From assembly GCF_029245835.1 (NCBI RefSeq), contig NZ_JAQWOO010000048.1, positions 1 to 37,890 on the forward strand: a DNA stretch of 37,890 nt. Direction: 5' to 3'. Below are positions 24,306 through 32,692 of the stretch, piece by piece. The notes below the pieces were generated by a model. That model was not told the origin of the DNA. It made no database searches and was given only the letters and a program-made list of their open reading frames with translations. The DNA is from Algibacter sp. GTDB taxonomy: Bacteria > Bacteroidota > Bacteroidia > Flavobacteriales > Flavobacteriaceae. How positions within the stretch are numbered: the stretch's first letter is position 1; each line of letters begins with the position of its first letter. Both the position numbers and the translations under genes were made by a program.

Positions 24306-25314
24306 GTGCCTTAATAAAATCTGTAATTAAGTAAGTGATGAGTTTCCCAACTTGATTAGCTGTTTTTTTAGTTGGAGCTGCTTCACAAATATGTAGGTAT
24401 GTTGTGTTTTTATGCTTTGCAAAGAAGTTAATAAATTGTCTGGTTTTATTTACGCTAAAACCACTAGGTGTCATAGCACTACTTGGGATATTTTCAATGG
24501 CATTACAATCAATTTCAATTCCAAAATTGCTGTCAGAAACATGTGTTATGGCGCGTTCTAATTCTTTTTTAAATTTTAAATCCTTTCTAATTTCTAAAGC
24601 ATCAAAAGTATTATATTCGATAAATTTTGATTTATCAAGTGCTTTAAAAATCTTATCAGAAGTGTCATTTTCATGTAAACCGAAAACAAAGTAATTACCT
24701 AAAAATCCTTCCGCTAAAGCGTAACTAAACCCATTTCTGCTATGACGACCTTCATCATCTCTTAATCCAGAATTCACATCAAAATTAATTACATTAATGG
24801 GGGTTCCGACCGCTAATGATGCTCCTTTTATATTTCCGTAGGCATTATTATGTCCTCCACCTATTAGTATTGGTTTTTTACCAGTCATGACAATTTGATG
24901 AATGATGTGAGTTACGTATTCATCTATCTTAGTGACTATTTTTCTAGCCTTTAAAACATCTTTTTTTCGTGAAGCATTTAATTTTGACACGGCTAACTGT
25001 TCTTCTGTAAAATCGAAATGCCCTAATATTAAAACCTTGCTAGCTCTTGTAAAATTATTACTTTGAATGTTTAACAAAACTTTAAGTGTAGCTTCCCAAG
25101 CTTTTGAAGTTCCAGTTTTTCCATGATTTGCAAATACACCAACATCCTCAGGTAAACCTAAAATAACATGGGTAACATCCAAATTTTCAAGTTGTTCGTA
25201 TATGTTAGAAATACCGGTTAATATTTGAACGTATTGACCAAATTTGGATTCGCCAGAGCGTTTGTTTAATAATTTATTACAAGTAGTATTGTTAAATAAA
25301 ACAAGTTTATCCAT
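24295..25314 (-). CDS. Arginase/formimidoylglutamase-family protein with altered metal site
   Basis: The 339-aa protein starts at ATG 25312-25314 (MDKLVLFNNTTCNK); a longer in-frame start adds an unlikely 22-residue leader. The fold is recognisable from VILGLPEDVGVFANHG, the IGGGHNNAYG loop (His155), INFDVNSGLR (residues 176-185), GRHSRNGFSY and GIEIDCNAIENIP. In manganese ureohydrolases the second motif is DAHxD; here it reads D179-V-N181-S-G183, so two ligand positions are Asn and Gly. The last D-x-D is E267-x-D269. As I recall flavobacterial relatives, they keep DAHSD, so activity is doubtful here. The stop overlaps the start of a decayed GNAT gene. Confidence 0.82.
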   Translation of the reverse strand: MDKLVLFNNTTCNKLLNKRSGESKFGQYVQILTGISNIYEQLENLDVTHVILGLPEDVGVFANHGKTGTSKAWEATLKVLLNIQSNNFTRASKVLILGHFDFTEEQLAVSKLNASRKKDVLKARKIVTKIDEYVTHIIHQIVMTGKKPILIGGGHNNAYGNIKGASLAVGTPINVINFDVNSGLRDDEGRHSRNGFSYALAEGFLGNYFVFGLHENDTSDKIFKALDKSKFIEYNTFDALEIRKDLKFKKELERAITHVSDSNFGIEIDCNAIENIPSSAMTPSGFSVNKTRQFINFFAKHKNTTYLHICEAAPTKKTANQVGKLITYLITDFIKAHDE

Positions 25315-25427
25315 AGAATTAAAATGAATTAAGAATAATAAAAGTACAGCATTATTTGTATAAAGCATTAAAACAAGCAATTAAAACAAAAATTATATTA
25401 ACCTTAACACATTAAAAACAAGTAATT

Positions 25428-26306
25428 ATGGAAAACAACAAAAGTAATATGGGGCTTAAAGTAGGATTGGGGATCGCGATAGTTTTATTTTTAGCTACAG
25501 GATTCTATACTATGAATTTGTATAATAGTAGTAAAAAAGTTGAAAATGAGCTTACTCAAGAAAAGCAATTAGTTATGAACGACTTAAATGCTATGGCAAA
25601 ACAATATGATGATGCTATTGAGGAAAATGAAGTATCGAATACTAATTTAATTGAAGCTAGAGGTAGAATACAAGGGTTAATTGATTCTTTAAAAATTTCT
25701 GAAACTAACGTAAAAAGTTTATGGAGATATAAAAGTAAATATGCTTCATTACAAAAAGAAATGGATGTGTTATTGGCTCAAAATGATTCATTAAGAGTTG
25801 AGAACTCTTATTTAGCAACTTCTTTAGATAGTACTCGTGTGCGTTTAGAAGAGCGTACTATTTTTACAGACTCTTTGCTAGTACAAAATAATGCTTTAGC
25901 TGAAGTTGTATCTAACGCAGCTATTTTAAACACTGTTGGATTAAAAGGATTTGGAGTTATTGAAAGAACTTCTGGTAAATTAATTCCAACTGAAAGAGCG
26001 AGTAGAGCTGATAAAATTAGAGTTTGTTTCACTGTTGCAAAAAATGCTTTAGTACAAGCTGGAGATGAAGAATTATATGTTCAAGTTATTGACCCAAAAA
26101 ACAATACTTTAGGTTTAAACGAACAGGTGACTTTTGGAGAAAAAACATTAAGCTATAGTACAATTAGTAAATTTAATTATGAGAATTCAAGCCTCAATGT
26201 TTGTGAGTTTGTAACCTCTAAGAATGATTTTGAAAAAGGACGTTATATAGTAAACGTTTTCAACGAAAAAGATTTAGTATCTAGCTCAGAATTTACTTTA
26301 AAGTAA
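25428..26306 (+). CDS. Membrane-anchored coiled-coil protein, unknown function
   Basis: The 292-aa protein has an N-terminal membrane helix (about residues 9-29), a long coiled coil (about 35-160) with many Leu, Glu and Lys heptads, and a C-terminal globular domain containing RADKIRVCFTVAKNALVQAG and LYVQVIDPKNNTLG with a beta-sandwich-like pattern. No catalytic motif was seen. Similar flavobacterial proteins are sometimes mislabelled as chromosome partitioning proteins; there is no ATPase motif here to support that. It is transcribed alone and ends at a strong terminator. Confidence 0.85.
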   Translation: MENNKSNMGLKVGLGIAIVLFLATGFYTMNLYNSSKKVENELTQEKQLVMNDLNAMAKQYDDAIEENEVSNTNLIEARGRIQGLIDSLKISETNVKSLWRYKSKYASLQKEMDVLLAQNDSLRVENSYLATSLDSTRVRLEERTIFTDSLLVQNNALAEVVSNAAILNTVGLKGFGVIERTSGKLIPTERASRADKIRVCFTVAKNALVQAGDEELYVQVIDPKNNTLGLNEQVTFGEKTLSYSTISKFNYENSSLNVCEFVTSKNDFEKGRYIVNVFNEKDLVSSSEFTLK

Positions 26307-26330
26307 ATTGACCATAAAATTTAATAATTA

Positions 26331-26362
26331 AAGTCTCAAATTTGAAGTTTGAGACTTTTTTT
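26331..26362 (+). terminator. Terminator after the coiled-coil gene
   Basis: A perfect 10-bp stem AAGTCTCAAA / TTTGAGACTT (26331-26340 with 26348-26357) is followed by a T-run. Confidence 0.9.
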
Positions 26363-26643
26363 ATGCTTTTTTTTAGCTTTTTAAGCTTTCCTATTGAGTT
26401 AAATCTAAAAAAATATCGCTCATGAATAGTTTGGATATATATAAACAGATGCGATGTATTATGACTGATGCTAGTAAAAGAATATAAAGATCTGGAGAAA
26501 ATGTATATTAATTTATGTCAATACGGTCTATATGTTATTGATGCTTTTATAAAAACTACAACCGTTATCAGTTATTCATATATCTGAATCAACTTTGAAA
26601 AAAATATAAAAAAACTTTTGTATTTTTAGGAGTCAAATACATT
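26363..26643. other. AT-rich spacer with coding-like remnants
   Basis: No intact gene is present. Short reading frames such as MNSLDIYKQMRCIMTDASKR, shifting to YKDLEKMYINLCQYGLYVID, read like degraded protein, but I recognise no family. Near the end, a TTG (26595-26597), an AACTTTTG box (26613-26620) and an AGGAG at 26629-26633 may be the remains of a promoter and ribosome site for the decayed gene that follows. Confidence 0.4.
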
Positions 26644-26956
26644 ATGAAAAAGATTATTAGATAAAAGTTTTAGTATCTTTTGGAATAAAAACAGTAGTTC
26701 TAAACTTAGAAGGCAGAGATAGTATGACATTAAATAATCTATGAAGAATTATCTAAAGATTTCCTAAATGATTATGCATCTAAACAAGTTTATTTGCAAA
26801 TTATAGAAAAATTGATTGAAAGTGGGAGGGAAGTTCTTATTTTAGAAGGCAAAGAAAACACCCTTAATAATATATCAATCAGATGTTTCGGCAACTGTTT
26901 TTGATTCCACAACCAGACACGCCAAGAAATCGTTTAAGGATGTGTTAAAAACATGA
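26644..26956 (+). pseudogene. Decayed short gene of unknown family, formerly coupled to the Crp/Fnr gene
   Basis: Starting at ATG 26644 and moving between frames gives IKVLVSFGIKTVVLNLEGRD, then YEELSKDFLNDYASKQVYLQ with IIEKLIESGREVLILEGKEN, then SDVSATVFDSTTRHAKKSFK ending DVLKT-stop. The three pieces together would make about 100 residues with normal composition, but frameshifts separate them and a stop follows the sixth codon. The last frame ends in TGA at 26954-26956, overlapping the ATG of the Crp gene (ATGA), typical of an operon partner. The family was not recognised. Confidence 0.5.
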
Positions 26957-27540
26957 GTAGTATGAACCCTAACTTAGTATTTCTAAACTCGTTTTTAGAC
27001 GTTTCTGATGAAACATTTTCTAAACTTAAGAATATAGCTAAATACAAAAAACTTGAAGCCGGTGAGCTTATTGCTAAACCAGGTGAAATGCCAAACAATA
27101 TATATATGCTTGTTTCTGGAATGATGAGAGCTTATTTAAGTTCTGAAAACGGAAAAGAATTCAATAAAAACTTTTTTATGCCCTTTAGTTTTGTTGGGTC
27201 CCTCACTGCATTAATACAAAATCAACCTTCTAAATTAACATATGAGGCACTTACATTATGCAGAGTTTATGAAGTAAGTTTTCAAGATATTTTGGCATTA
27301 TGTAAAAGCGATATAAATATAAGTAATTTGTATAATAGGATACTTGAAAATGTTTACGTAAAATATGAAGAGCGACAGCTAGAATTGATTTCAATGGATG
27401 CTAAAGCTAGGTATATTTCTCTTAGAAAAAAGGTTGTTAATATAGACGAACTTATTCCGCAGTACCAAATAGCTTCATATTTAAGTATTACTCCTGTGCA
27501 ATTGAGCAGAATTAGAAGAAAAATTAAAAGAGAAGAATAA
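26953..27540 (+). CDS. Crp/Fnr-family transcriptional regulator
   Basis: The 195-aa protein has an N-terminal cyclic-nucleotide-binding-like beta-roll (about residues 20-120, with EAGELIAKPGEMPNNIYMLV and GSLTALIQNQPS) and a short C-terminal HTH, IPQYQIASYLSITPVQLSRI. The cAMP phosphate-binding cassette is not conserved, as is usual for Bacteroidota Crp/Fnr proteins, and no Fe-S cysteines cluster at the N-terminus. The ligand and targets are unknown. An alternative ATG lies three codons in. Its start overlaps the stop of a decayed gene, so current expression may depend on a new or residual promoter. Confidence 0.88.
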   Translation: MSSMNPNLVFLNSFLDVSDETFSKLKNIAKYKKLEAGELIAKPGEMPNNIYMLVSGMMRAYLSSENGKEFNKNFFMPFSFVGSLTALIQNQPSKLTYEALTLCRVYEVSFQDILALCKSDINISNLYNRILENVYVKYEERQLELISMDAKARYISLRKKVVNIDELIPQYQIASYLSITPVQLSRIRRKIKREE

Positions 27541-27647
27541 GGATAAATAACTAATTATTTCTCTTTTACTTAATCAATGAAATCTTTTAGGATAGTGTCT
27601 TTTTTTTGAATTTAACAAATGTTAATTTTAAAAAGGTTAGTTAATTA

Positions 27648-27737
27648 TATATTTGTCTTGATTTCCTTATTTAACTTTTGAGGATTGATAGCTAACCAAC
27701 CAAAAAGACAGGCAAATTTATTTTACCTGTCTTTTTC
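27648..27737 (+). ncRNA. Candidate ~75-nt RNA: TATATTTG box followed by a terminator
   Basis: TATATTTG at 27648-27655 matches TAnnTTTG exactly, and a strong terminator starts 47 nt later with no ORF between. An RNA of about 27661-27737 could be made. The -33 element is weak (no TTG at the right distance), so this is only a candidate. Confidence 0.25.
27702..27736. terminator. Bidirectional terminator between the Crp gene and fumC
   Basis: A perfect 11-bp stem, AAAAAGACAGG / CCTGTCTTTTT (27702-27712 with 27726-27736), with A- and T-runs on both sides can serve both convergent genes. Confidence 0.85.
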
Positions 27738-27761
27738 TATTTATGATACTCAAAAAGAGTT

Positions 27762-29159
27762 TTATTTTAAGCTTCCAACCATGTCTTCAGGTTTTACCCA
27801 AGCATCATAGTCTTCAGCAGCAACATAACCTAAATTTACAGCCTCTTCTTTCAATGTTGTTCCGTTTTTATGGGCTGTATTAGCAATTTCTGCAGCTTTG
27901 TAATAACCAATTTTAGTATTTAAAGCTGTTACAAGCATTAATGAGTTATTCAATAATTTCGTTATCACTTCCTGATTAGGCTCTATACCACTAGCACAAT
28001 GCGCTTCAAAACTAACACAGGCATCACCAATTAACTGTGCCGATTGTAATACATTGGCAGCCATAACAGGTTTAAAAACATTTAATTCATAATGGCCTTG
28101 TAAGCCCCCCACTGATACAGCAACATCATTACCTATAACTTGAGCACAAACCATAGTTAAAGCTTCGCATTGAGTTGGGTTTACTTTTCCTGGCATAATA
28201 GAACTTCCTGGTTCATTGGCTGGAATAATAATTTCTCCTATGCCAGAACGTGGTCCTGAGGCCATCATTCTAATATCATTAGCAATCTTATTTAAGGATA
28301 CAGCTAATTGTTTTAAAGCACCGTGTGTTTCAACTAAAGCATCATGGGCAGCTAGAGCTTCAAACTTGTTAGGGGCAGTTACAAATGGTAATCCAGTAAA
28401 TTTTGCAATATATTCAGCAACTAGTTTACTATAGCCGTTAGGCGTGTTTAAACCCGTTCCCACAGCTGTTCCGCCAAGTGCTAATTCACTTAAATGTGAT
28501 AATGTATTTTCTAAGGCTTTTATGCCATGATCCAATTGAGCAACGTAGCCAGATAATTCTTGGCCTAAGGTAAGTGGTGTGGCATCCATAAGATGTGTTC
28601 TACCTATTTTTACAACATTATTAAATGCTTTTGATTTTTCATTCAGCGTATTGCGTAGTTGTTTAACACCAGGAATTGTAGTTTCAACAACTTTTTTATA
28701 AGCTGCAATGTGCATTCCTGTTGGAAACGTATCGTTAGAGGATTGCGATTTATTCACATCATCATTTGGTTGAATTGTTTTCTCACCTTCACCAACCATT
28801 TTACCAGCTAATTGATGCGCTCTGTTAGCAACAACTTCATTAACATTCATATTACTTTGTGTCCCAGAACCCGTTTGCCAAATTACTAAAGGAAATTGAT
28901 CATCATGTTTTCCTTCTAAAATTTCTTCACAAACTTGTGCTATTAAATCTCGTTTTTCAATAGCTAAAACTCCTAATTCACAATTTGTATAGGCTGCTGC
29001 TTTTTTTAAATATGCAAAACCATATATAATTTCTAGTGGCATAGATGCAGAAGGTCCAATTTTAAAGTTATTTCTTGAGCGCTCAGTTTGTGCTCCCCAA
29101 AGTTTATCAGCGGGCACTTTTACTTCACCCATAGTATCTTTTTCTATTCTGTAACTCAT
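27762..29159 (-). CDS. fumC: Class II fumarate hydratase
   Basis: Fumarase C interconverts fumarate and malate in the TCA cycle and needs no iron-sulfur cluster. The 465-aa length is standard. The superfamily signature [11 protein letters not shown] is intact (catalytic-loop Ser), along with [36 protein letters not shown] and [10 protein letters not shown]. It is a single gene, divergent from the peroxiredoxin. Confidence 0.96.
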   Translation of the reverse strand: MSYRIEKDTMGEVKVPADKLWGAQTERSRNNFKIGPSASMPLEIIYGFAYLKKAAAYTNCELGVLAIEKRDLIAQVCEEILEGKHDDQFPLVIWQTGSGTQSNMNVNEVVANRAHQLAGKMVGEGEKTIQPNDDVNKSQSSNDTFPTGMHIAAYKKVVETTIPGVKQLRNTLNEKSKAFNNVVKIGRTHLMDATPLTLGQELSGYVAQLDHGIKALENTLSHLSELALGGTAVGTGLNTPNGYSKLVAEYIAKFTGLPFVTAPNKFEALAAHDALVETHGALKQLAVSLNKIANDIRMMASGPRSGIGEIIIPANEPGSSIMPGKVNPTQCEALTMVCAQVIGNDVAVSVGGLQGHYELNVFKPVMAANVLQSAQLIGDACVSFEAHCASGIEPNQEVITKLLNNSLMLVTALNTKIGYYKAAEIANTAHKNGTTLKEEAVNLGYVAAEDYDAWVKPEDMVGSLK

Positions 29160-29344
29160 CTTAATAGTGCTTAAATTTTAAGTTGCTAAGGTAATTGTTT
29201 TAAGGTGTTTTTAATTATGATTTTTGTTAGTTTTCTATACTTCTTTTTAACATTTTTATAACTTATTAAATGGTGTATAGAATATTAAAATCTATTAAAT
29301 TAGTAGGATTACACTTTAAGTTTAAATTAAAAATATAAAATATT

Positions 29345-29986
29345 ATGGCAACGCTTCGACTAGGGGACGAAGCTCCAAATTTCAAAGCACAATCTACAGA
29401 AGGAACTATTAATTTTCATGAATGGTTAGGTGATGGTTGGGGGATTTTATTTTCTCACCCAGCAGATTACACACCGGTTTGTACCACAGAATTAGGTACG
29501 GTAGCTAAGTATAAAAGTGAATTTGATAAACGTAACGTTAAGGTTGTAGCACTTAGTGTTGATGGATTAGAATCTCATAAAGGCTGGGTTAATGATATTA
29601 ATGAAACCCAAGGCACAACAGTTAATTTTCCTATAATTGCAGATGAAGATAGACAAGTTTCTGAACTTTTTGATATGATTCATCCTAACGCAGACAGTAA
29701 ATTAACGGTGCGTTCTGTTTTTGTTATTGATAATAATAAAAAGGTGAAATTAATTATAACCTATCCAGCGTCTACAGGACGTAATTTTGACGAATTGTTA
29801 CGCGTTATAGATTCTTTACAATTAACGGCATATCATAAAGTAGCTACTCCTGCTAATTGGAAACATGGTGAGGATGTTGTAATAAGCCCTGCAATTTCAA
29901 CTGAAGAGGCAAAAGGGATTTTTACAAAAGGAGTTGATGAGATTAAACCTTATTTGAGAATGACACCCCAACCGAATTTGAATTAG
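29345..29986 (+). CDS. 1-Cys peroxiredoxin (Prx6 subfamily)
   Basis: This 213-aa enzyme reduces peroxides through a single cysteine. The peroxidatic Cys46 is in PADYTPVCTTELG; no other Cys exists in the protein, so no intramolecular disulfide can form and an external thiol must resolve it. The C-terminal extension with YHKVATPANWKHGEDVVISP is the Prx6 hallmark. It is a monocistronic gene upstream of a small membrane protein. Confidence 0.95.
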   Translation: MATLRLGDEAPNFKAQSTEGTINFHEWLGDGWGILFSHPADYTPVCTTELGTVAKYKSEFDKRNVKVVALSVDGLESHKGWVNDINETQGTTVNFPIIADEDRQVSELFDMIHPNADSKLTVRSVFVIDNNKKVKLIITYPASTGRNFDELLRVIDSLQLTAYHKVATPANWKHGEDVVISPAISTEEAKGIFTKGVDEIKPYLRMTPQPNLN

Positions 29987-30019
29987 TTAAAAACTCTGTT
30001 AATAATTTTTAGCTTGATA

Positions 30020-30050
30020 TTGTATAAAACATACCTTTGCATTATCTTTG
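30020..30050 (+). promoter_or_regulatory. Promoter of the 57-aa membrane protein (two TAnnTTTG boxes)
   Basis: TTG at 30020-30022, a 20-nt spacer and TATCTTTG at 30043-30050 match the Bacteroidota consensus. A second perfect box, TACCTTTG, lies at 30032-30039 but has only a 15-nt spacing to its nearest upstream TTG (30014-30016). Confidence 0.65.
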
Positions 30051-30081
30051 CGGAGTAATTAAATTAAAGACGATAATAATT

Positions 30082-30255
30082 ATGTTTGAATTTGACCAGT
30101 ATTTAGGATTTTTAGCATTTTTAACCATACTGACAATAGGATTCTGGTTAATGATTTTTTTAATAACCTTTGTAATCCCTTACTGGATTGGAGGCTCTTT
30201 AATTGAAAGGTTAAAAGAAATAAGAGAAGAAAAGAAAGCTAAGCGTCAAGCTTAA
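30082..30255 (+). CDS. Small membrane protein, unknown function (57 aa)
   Basis: The 57-aa protein has one long or two short hydrophobic helices (about residues 7-36) including TIGFWLMIFLITFVIPYWI, then a strongly charged tail (RLKEIREEKKAKRQA). The ATG at 30082 is preferred; an upstream TTG in frame lies inside the promoter. A consensus promoter on one side and a perfect terminator on the other strongly support a real, monocistronic gene. No family was recognised. Confidence 0.7.
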   Translation: MFEFDQYLGFLAFLTILTIGFWLMIFLITFVIPYWIGGSLIERLKEIREEKKAKRQA

Positions 30256-30271
30256 AATGTAGTTCATATAT

Positions 30272-30304
30272 AAAAAAAGGAAGCTAATTTAGCTTCCTTT
30301 TTTT
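30272..30304. terminator. Bidirectional terminator after the 57-aa gene
   Basis: A 14-bp perfect stem (30272-30285 with 30291-30304) with A- and T-runs on opposite sides also serves the convergent barrel pseudogene. Confidence 0.9.
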
Positions 30305-30315
30305 ATACCTGTTCA

Positions 30316-31690
30316 TTACATATCTATTCCACCTCCACCATCAAAGCCACCTTCGCGTTCTCGTTTTTTTTTTATTGAATCTATAAGTAAACGCAAGATT
30401 AAATATCCGCCCTCCTCTAAATTGAATTTCTTGATAAGCGGTAAACGTATCGGCAGTAATATTATTGCTATAAAACGTAGTGTTAAAAACATCTTTCACA
30501 TTAAAAGCAATTGAAGCTTTTTCTTTAAATAAATCTTTACTAAACGCTAGATTTGTTGAAAAAACACCTCTTCTATTATTTTGAGCATCTTCACTTGGAC
30601 CTCTATAATTTAGATTTGTTTGCCAGTCTATATCATAAGGAAGCGTTAGTTTATTGGTTAATCGTGCCGTCCAAGTCAAGTTAGTTGTTAGCACTTAAAT
30701 CTACCCCATTAAAAGTGCCTTCACGTTCAAAATTAAAAATGTTGAAATCACTATTAATTCGCCATTTTATTGACGGACTGTAATTTAGATTTAATTCAAA
30801 ACCATAGCGTTTATCTGTAGCTAAATTAACAAGGCCTCTTTCTATAACAGGAAAATCTTCACCATCAACAATAACTACTTCGCCAGTTCATCTACTTACA
30901 AAGGTCATAACGTCTGTTGACTGCGTATAATAAATTGATGAAGACATTGTAAGTTTATCTAGTTTGTTTAAGTACCCTAATTCAAATGTACTGGCAAATG
31001 TTGGATTCAAACCTGGATTTCCTTGAAAAACATTGGTAACACTGGAGCGAGAAGGGAAGGGGTTAAGCATAAAACCTCGTGGTCTTCTAATTCTTCTATT
31101 ATAGCCTAAACTAAAACTTTGATTTTCATTTATTTCATAATTTAAATTCACAGTGGGAAATAATCCATTGATTTTTTTTTCTGTTAAAATCTCCTGTGGT
31201 TGGCTGGTCAAGAGTGATTCTAGTGTTTTCAAATCTTAAGCCTAATAGGTATGAAAACTTACCAACTTTACTTCCAAATTGTGTATAAAGTGCCGTAATG
31301 TATTGTTTGAAATTAAATAGATTAGTTAAATTATTATTAATCAAAAAATCACCTGATGCGGGTTCTAAAAAGGATACTTCAAAATCTGTAGACCTTGTTG
31401 AGAAATCACCTCTATATCCAAGCTCAATTTTGCTCATTTCTCCAATAGGGAGGGTGTAATCTGACTGTAGTAAAATATTCTTTTGGTCATCTAAAGTAGA
31501 AACCTTTTCAGATTCTAAACCATTTACAGAGATTAAAGAGTTTACATCTTCAGTTGAATCTTCATATTGAAAATTAAATGTTATTATGATTGCTTGCTTC
31601 AAAATTCTTTGAGAAGTTAAATGCATACTGAAAAGTTTTATCTTCCTCCATTCCTGGGTCTCGACGTTCACTTTTACTCTTTGGGTTAGT
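30316..31690 (-). pseudogene. Truncated, frameshifted TonB-dependent-receptor-type outer-membrane barrel
   Basis: Joined pieces read as the C-terminal half of an OMP_b-brl-3-type barrel: SKSERRDPGMEEDKTFQYAF, YEDSTEDVNSLISVNG, LGYNRRIRRPRGFMLNPFPS, VIVDGEDFPVIERGLVNLAT, NLTWTARLTNKLTLPYDIDW and a Gly-rich end GGFDGGGGIDM at 30316. Breaks: a frameshift near 31590, one in a T-run at 31171-31179, an in-frame TGA at 30888-30890, a frameshift near 30685, and one in a T-run near 30365. The N-terminal signal peptide, plug and first strands are missing; recognisable sequence stops about 45 bp from the arsC stop codon. Two of the breaks are in homopolymers and could be sequencing errors, but the nonsense codon and the missing 5' half argue for real decay. 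Confidence 0.8.
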
Positions 31691-31733
31691 AGGGCATGGT
31701 TAAACTTTTGTTAACAGAAGTTGTTTGTAATGA

Positions 31734-32075
31734 TTATAAAATATCCAGAATTAACTCTGGAGGTCTGCCAATAACGGCTTTATTACCATTAATGATTATT
31801 GGTCGTTCAATTAGTTTGGGATATTTAACCATTGCCGAAATAATATCTGAATCGCTTAATGCTTTCTTTTTGTACTGTTCTTTCCAAATAGCTTCGTTTT
31901 TTCTAATTAAGTCTATTGGCTTTATATTTAATAATTTGATAATGTCTTCTAATTCTTTAACTGAAGGACTGTTTTCTAAATATTTTACAATTTCAAAGTC
32001 TTTACCTGATTTTTGTAAAATTTCTAAACCACTTCGAGATTTAGAGCATCTATTATTGTGATATATTTTTATCAT
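31734..32075 (-). CDS. ArsC-family arsenate reductase-like protein
   Basis: This 113-aa thioredoxin-fold protein has the active-site IYHNNRCSKSRSGL (Cys9 area) and the C-terminal ERPIIINGNKAVIGRPPE with the arginines that contact the oxyanion in ArsC. The length is typical. No arsB or arsR gene is near, so the arsenate role is unproven; YffB/Spx-like relatives have other roles, but the RPI...GRPPE motif favours true ArsC. It overlaps the stop of the HAD gene by one base (TAATG). Confidence 0.9.
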   Translation of the reverse strand: MIKIYHNNRCSKSRSGLEILQKSGKDFEIVKYLENSPSVKELEDIIKLLNIKPIDLIRKNEAIWKEQYKKKALSDSDIISAMVKYPKLIERPIIINGNKAVIGRPPELILDIL

Positions 32076-32692
32076 TATAAGTTAATATTAAATGTTTTTA
32101 ATTGTTTAAGAAGTTGTTCTGGAGATTCAAAACGAATACCATTAATACCTAAATTATTAGCAGCTTCAATATTTCTTAAGTTATCATCAATAAAAATAGC
32201 ATGTTCAGCTTTAATATTAAATCGTTCTAGTGTTAGATTGTAAATAGAATCAAAAGGCTTTCTTGTTTTTTCTTCACCAGAAACTACAACCCCTTCAAAC
32301 CAATGTAAAAACTCAAAACGCTCAAGAGCAATAGGGAAGGTTTCTGCGCTCCAGTTGGTTAAGGCAACGACTTTAAAATCTTTTGATTCGATAAGCTTTT
32401 TAAGAACGTCAACAGTTCCTTCAATAGCACCTCCAAGCATTTTAATCCAGTTGCCGTAAAACATTCTAATTTCTTTTTCGTATTCAGGAAAAAGTAAAAC
32501 TCTATCTTCTGTTGCTTTGGCTATCGGGTAGCCTGCATCTTGATTTTCATTCCAATCGCTAGTACAAATAGTATCAAAAAACCATTGCATTTTTTTTCTA
32601 TCTCCATTAAAAACATCAAAAAAAACATATTCTGGATTCCAATCAATTAGAACACCTCCTAGGTCGAATATTATAGTATCTATATTTTTCAT
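32075..32692 (-). CDS. HAD-superfamily phosphatase (haloacid dehalogenase-like)
   Basis: The 205-aa protein shows the four HAD motifs: [12 protein letters not shown] (motif I; the second Asp of DxD is replaced by Gly, as in many YihX/epoxide-hydrolase-like HADs), VALTNWS (motif II), Lys in RKPFDSIY (motif III) and [12 protein letters not shown] (motif IV). An alpha-helical cap follows motif I. The substrate is unknown, probably a small phosphorylated metabolite. Its ATG overlaps the prfB stop by 4 nt, and its own stop overlaps the arsC start, so the three genes form a tightly coupled operon. Confidence 0.88.
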   Translation of the reverse strand: MKNIDTIIFDLGGVLIDWNPEYVFFDVFNGDRKKMQWFFDTICTSDWNENQDAGYPIAKATEDRVLLFPEYEKEIRMFYGNWIKMLGGAIEGTVDVLKKLIESKDFKVVALTNWSAETFPIALERFEFLHWFEGVVVSGEEKTRKPFDSIYNLTLERFNIKAEHAIFIDDNLRNIEAANNLGINGIRFESPEQLLKQLKTFNINL

